NCBI GenBank assembly: GCA_026692905.1
Contig: JAPLNL010000100.1
Span: 1 to 52,657, forward strand
Source of the DNA: Planctomycetota bacterium
GTDB lineage: Bacteria; Planctomycetota; Planctomycetia; Pirellulales; Pirellulaceae
Direction: 5' to 3'
Length of the DNA: 52,657 nt
The notes under the pieces are model-generated. The model was not told where the DNA came from. It did not search any database and worked only from the letters and a program-made list of their open reading frames with translations. Positions 9,101-15,100 of the stretch are shown piece by piece (position 1 is the stretch's first letter; each line of letters begins with the position of its first letter). The position numbers and the translations under genes were made by a program.

Positions 9101-12100
9101 GCGTTGGGTGGAATGGGTGAAGGAGTGAGAAGAGTGTAAGTTAGGCCCGGCGAATCGGAGTCGAAGGCATCGAGGTCATAGGTGTACTGCAATCCAACCT
9201 CTGCCGTAAACAATGGCGACGTCGTGATACGAGGGGGTTGATTCGCGTTGGATGCGATCACCGCTAGTTCGTACAACTGAGAGGATTTCAAGCCTTGCCC
9301 ATCTTCTGCTACGATTTCGATGACGAAGGTTCCATACGATTTTGGAGTCCAAGATAGAATTCCCGTTTCGCTGTCGATGTCGAGATCGATGCCAACCGCG
9401 GTCGTTCTGTTTCCCAGACTGAATCGGATCCGATCTCCATCGGCGTCGGATGCTCGAACGGCATAGTTGTACGGTTTGTCGATCGGCGTCGAAGTGACAG
9501 GGAACGACGAGATAACCGGAGGGCGATTGGCGAGAGCTACGTCGATCGTACCGGCTTGTTCGGCCGAGCCCCCGCGCATGTCTGAAACTCGAAGCCGAAT
9601 GGGGTGAATACCGACTTGAAATGAAGTTGGATTCCAATCGACGATACCCGTGCGCGCGTTGATTTTCATTCCCGATGGTGAAGCAACCAATTCGAAACGA
9701 AGCGTGTCTCCTTCCGTATCGAACGCGTCTGCATCGTAAACGAACGGTTTGCCTGCAATGGTACTGTTCGGTGGTTGCGTGGTGAATCGAGGTGAATCGT
9801 TTTGCGGGTAGTTGGAAACCGTGATGGTAATGGATCGCGAGTTCGTCAAGAATCCGTCGCTTGCGCTGATCGTGAAGATATTTTGGCCGAGTTGCGACAG
9901 GCTCGGATTCCATTTCAATACCCCAGGTGATTCGAGCGCCATGCCAGATGGAGCATTGACAATGCTATAAACGAGTGAATCGTTGTCCGGGTCGATAGCA
10001 TTGATTGTGTGAACGAAGGTACGGCCACGCTCGATTTGACCGGACGGGTTCGACAGAATCTGCGGTGGTCTGTTGACGTTCGAGGTATTGACCGCAAGAT
10101 CATAGCGTTGAACGGACTGAGCTCCGAGCGGGTCCGCAACGGAGATTGCGATAGGATGCAGGCCAAGCATCGGAGTTGACCAGCGAAGGATGCCCGTTAT
10201 GGGATCGAGTGCCATCCCTTTCTCCGTTGAGTCGGAATCGAGCTTGAATCGCAGTGTGTTCGCAGCATCATCCAGATCGACTGCGTTTGCATCGTAGAGA
10301 TAAGCCGCCCCGACGGTGGCCTTGATGACGGGAGTCGTTGTAAATTCCGGCGGCTCGTTCGGTACAATATTGAGCGTGAACGACTCGATGTCATTGCCAC
10401 CGTGGCCATCGTCAACTTTGAGCGTTACGCGCGAGGTCGTTAGACTTGTGTCAGCAAACCAAGCGAGAGTTCCGGACGCAGGGTCGATCACCATTCCGGA
10501 GGGCCCGAACTCCAACGAGTAAGTCAGCGCATCGCCATCGGCATCGCTGGCGGTTGGTGTATACAGGTACCGCTTGCCCTGGATGGCCGTTGTATTGGGT
10601 CTCGATGTGAATTCAGGAACATGGTTATTCGAACCGCGTGTCGTATTGCCGAAGACCAGATTTCCGATGGATTGATTCGCAAAAACGACACCTTGGTAGC
10701 GTTGGCTCGAAGGAAGCGTAGGTGCCCATGCTGCCTGCATCACGATCGCAAGTGTGAATGCGCCTGGAGTTACATTTCCCAGTGAATAGTCTCCCGCTGC
10801 ATTCGAAGTTGTCGAACGTTCGCCTAGGTCAAGCCTGTTGTTTTGGTTGGAATCCAGGTAAATCGTCCAATTGGAAAGCGGAGGGTCCGTGCTGGCCCGC
10901 GTTCCATCGCCATCGACATCGAAGAAGACGTTACCGCTCAAGGTAGCGGGCGTTGCGTTGAGCACTTCGAGGAGATAGGACTGAAGCACTTTCCAACCTT
11001 TGCCATCGGTCACTTCGATTTCAATCGGTTGGAAGCCTACGTTTGCATCGGATGGGTTCCACGCTACCTGACCGGAGGAAGTGCTGATACTCATCCCCAT
11101 TGGAGCTGTAGTGAGTCGATACGAGAGCAGGTCGCGGTCGGGATCGATAGCGACAGTGGAATAGAGATATGGCTGTCCCGAAAGCGTTTTAAGAATCGGA
11201 GTTGAAGTGAACTCTGGGGCACGATTTCCAAGCTCGGGTAGAACTTGTACTTGGAACTGCTGAAGACTACGACTATTGGGTTTGTTGTCGGAGGCAACCA
11301 GCGAAACCAAATTCAAACCGGCGTTGATGGCTGTGGGAGTCCACGTCAGTCTAGCCGTCGCGACTGCCGAAGTGCTCGCTGTTGGCGAGAGTGCCATGCC
11401 ACCCGGCAAATTCCCTTCAGCAGCAAAAACAACAAGATCGCCGTCCGCATCGGTCGCTACAATGTTGTATTCGTAGTCCTCACCGATACGAACTGTAACA
11501 ACTGGGATCGAGGTAAAGATTGGAGCACGATTGGGGGTAGGAGCCGTCACGTTCAGCACAAAGGCTTGTCGGGTGGTTGCGCCTTGTCCATCGGAAGCGG
11601 CGATGGAAATGCTATGCGTTCCGATGTCGCTTGCAGCCGGGTTCCACTGCAGGCTGCCGTCGATTAGGAGCATTCCCTTCGGACACGTCAATAGTTTTAG
11701 GCTGATGGGGTCAGCATCGGCGTCCGCAACTTGGATGGCGTATCGATATGAGGTTCCTGAAAAAGCCGATGGGATAGGCGCTGAGGTGAACTGTGGTGCG
11801 CGATTGAGTTGAGCAAGTAGAGTTGTTGCGAAGGTAAATGGGGATCGAGTTGGATTGAAGAACGAGAGCAATCCGCGATCTGATGTTTGGTTGGGGGCGA
11901 GTGTTTTGGAGGATACAAATCGACTCATGTCATAGTAGGGAATTCCCTCCTCAGTGAAGCCATCGATGTCGCTTGGGACAACTCGTGGGTTACTGATATT
12001 CATTATTCCAACTACCACGGGCGTTTTGATTGGGTATTGCCCTAGGTTGGCAATGTCGAATTCGGAGTAGAGGACTCTATTCTTTTCATTCCAGGAGGTC

Positions 12101-15100
12101 AGACCATGTGTCACTTGGCTGCTGGACAGTTCCGACAGCGTCGTCATGAAGTCCGATTTTTTCGTGGAATCGAGTCCTTCCAACGACAGGTCGGCCGTGG
12201 CTGAGGCTCCATAGGAATCGACAGCCTTAAACGAATAGGTCGTCCGCCCAACTCGTGGTACCACGCGTGCGAAGAAGTTCCCGTTGGCATCGAGGGCGTC
12301 GACGGGCGAGCCGTCTATCGAAACGGAAACAATGCGGGCGGCTGGGATTGCGGCAGTAGCGTGACCCGTGATTAAGACGGGCGAGTTCGCTTGGTGCGAG
12401 CTAAGTTCCGTTGGTGACTCGATTGCGATTGCCGGTGACGGTGATATCCATTTCATCTTGGCGGATTGAGTCTTATCCCCAATGGACGCCGTGATGAGAT
12501 CCGTTCCAAGTTTCGTGCCGGTGTAACGAAACGTAGCGAGTCCGGATCCGTCGGTGAACGCGTAGCCGAGTTTCGCGTGCATGCCGGCAACTTCGAAATC
12601 AATTCGAATGCCAATTAATCGAGACCCGTTTTGATCGGTTGCCCAAGCCGTTACCGTGTGTTCAAGACCAAGTTGCGACTTGTCCATAGCAGGGATTAAG
12701 AACAGCGATTTTACGTTTGCAATTTCAGCCAACGCCATACCGCCCGGATAACCGTATGAGTCGTAGACGTTAAAGCCATACGAATAGATCCCAAATGGGA
12801 CTTCGCTAGTGAAGGAGTGAGAACCGACAGGAACGAACAGTTGTGCGGCGGAATGATTGGTATTCGTAATGGGCGTAAATAGGTTGGCTGCTATTGTCGT
12901 TCCGTCCATTTTTAGGGAAGCGACGGCCGCGGTTGGAATCACCAAGTTCATGAAGTTCATGGCAAAATTGGCTGCGGGTGTGCTAACGGTGTAGTTTGCT
13001 AAAAACTGTTCTGACGGTGGGATGAGCATCATGAATGGATCGGCGTTCGTGTTATCAAACCCTTGTCCGTTTGCGTATTGAGCGACCAACACCGGCCGAT
13101 TTGTTTTGATTCGAGAGGCTTGCGAGAGGAGCGTTTCGTAGACTTCGCCTTGATTGATGATTCGGACGACAGTCCCGTTGATGCTGATTGAGGTTGCGTC
13201 CTGCGATGCAATGACTCGAACGGTGTCGCCAACGCGTCGAGTTGCAAGCGGGACTGTATAGAAATTTGTACCCCAAGTGGATGTTGGTGGTATCTGCTCG
13301 ACCACATAATCGCAAAGTGGCACATTGGTTGGGATGTTTGCGCAGGAATGGCCCCCATAGACCGCGATTGGCTCGTTGGATGAGAGAAGTGTACCTGATA
13401 AATCGAGCGGGATTCCTTGTGCCTGCAGTTGGTACGATTGGCCTGCGTTGAGCGTGACGGTGTAAGGTACACCAGGTTGTCGACCCAGAGTTGAAGCGGA
13501 TGGCGTGATTCGAACCGTCGTGTTGTTTTCCGTGGCAACAAAATTCACTTGAGTGCGTGCATAGAACGCATCAACTGTGTTTTTCCAGCCTAGAACCATG
13601 TACTCGGTATCTAAAATATCGAGCGGGATCCCAGTAAAGGCATCGGTTGTTTGTTCGATTTGGTTTAGGCCATAAACGGCAACTTCTTCTTTGCTTACGA
13701 CATGGATCCCGAGATCGTTAATGACACCATTGGCACCTTTGGGATCGGCTGCGGTCGGGATGTTTACGGTTGTGGTCTGATTCGGTTGGACGGTAAAGGG
13801 TTGGCTGAAATTGAGGCCTGGGATGGATACGGTTCCCGTGGTGCTGTACGGAGATGAGATGTACAGGTACAGGTTTTTTGGTCCGGCAAAACCGGCGCCG
13901 TCACCTAAATTGGTGGGGAAGGCCAGCCAGAATTCGGTTCCAAGATTGTCACGTGTGATTGGCCCACTGTCGTCATCGATAATCGTACCTTTCGCGGTTG
14001 CCTGAGCGATTCCTGCGAAGGTGGGTTGTGCCAAGGTAACCAGAAAGCGCTCCATGGATTCCGCGATAGAATCGTTGACAACTTGAACGGTGAGAGTTTG
14101 CGTCGTTTGGCCTGGTGCGAAGACAAGTATCCCGTTTTGGCTTCGATAGTCTGACGGTTCTACCGCCGAGTCGTTGCTGGTAAAGTAATTGACGGTAACA
14201 CTGTCTGTACTTGGTCGGTTCAGCGATACCGTGAATTGAAAATCGGTTTGCGACTCCGGTTGTCGCAGGTTTCGGATAGAGAGCATTGGTGCGTCAAGGG
14301 TCAGAGTTAGATCGTTACTATTGCTGCCATTGCCTGCATAATTGACGCGGTAGTTTCGGCCATCGAGCATTACGGTCGCGTTGTTCGGAAGGTTTGAAAA
14401 TGTTCCAGCAATTCCCTCGATTCCGTCGTTGTCGATAAAAACGATTTCGTTGGCAGCGATTGGAATGCTTGTTCGATTGATGGCCACGTTCCCATTGAGT
14501 GAGATGGTTCCGATCACTTGGAGTTGGTCGTATCCTATGATGGGTTGATCTGATTGCCAGTCCAAGGAAAGTAGCCCTGAGGCAGTCTGCGTGTAAGTGC
14601 CAATCACATTCAGAACGCCGATGGTATTGCCTATCTTGAATTCACCAGCATTGGAAACATTACCGACGAGACTGCCAGTCCCCAACAGTTGGCCTCCCAA
14701 TATTCTGATCCCGTTTGAAGGACCGCTCTGTGCCGTAATCGCTCCTCCATCCAGCTTCACAGAGCCTGAAGTTTGTTGGTAGCCAATGGTCGCAATCGGA
14801 GGCGTGGTTTGTGTCGAAAATGTAACCAGTTGAGCTGATGTTCCGATTGAGACCGATCCTGCGTTGGAGATGCCAGCGTTGATTCGGATGGTTCCGGACT
14901 CGATGAATACCGATCCTGCTGCATTGTTCGTAATTGCTAAATGCAAAATGGATTCATCGGATCCATTCGGTTTGCGCAGGGTACCTGAGTTACTGAAAGG
15001 CCGCGGAACCAAATTGCGGTTGAAATTTCCAAAACTTATGTCGATGTCATTTTCGATTCTAAACTCACCTGACGCAAGGTTTTGAAAGCTTGCGTTATTG

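Noticed and set aside
9176-9913. 245-codon minus-strand frame in the giant gene
   Set aside because: It shares the strand but is a different frame within the He_PIG region, with a low-complexity Arg/His/Ser-rich product; a shadow.
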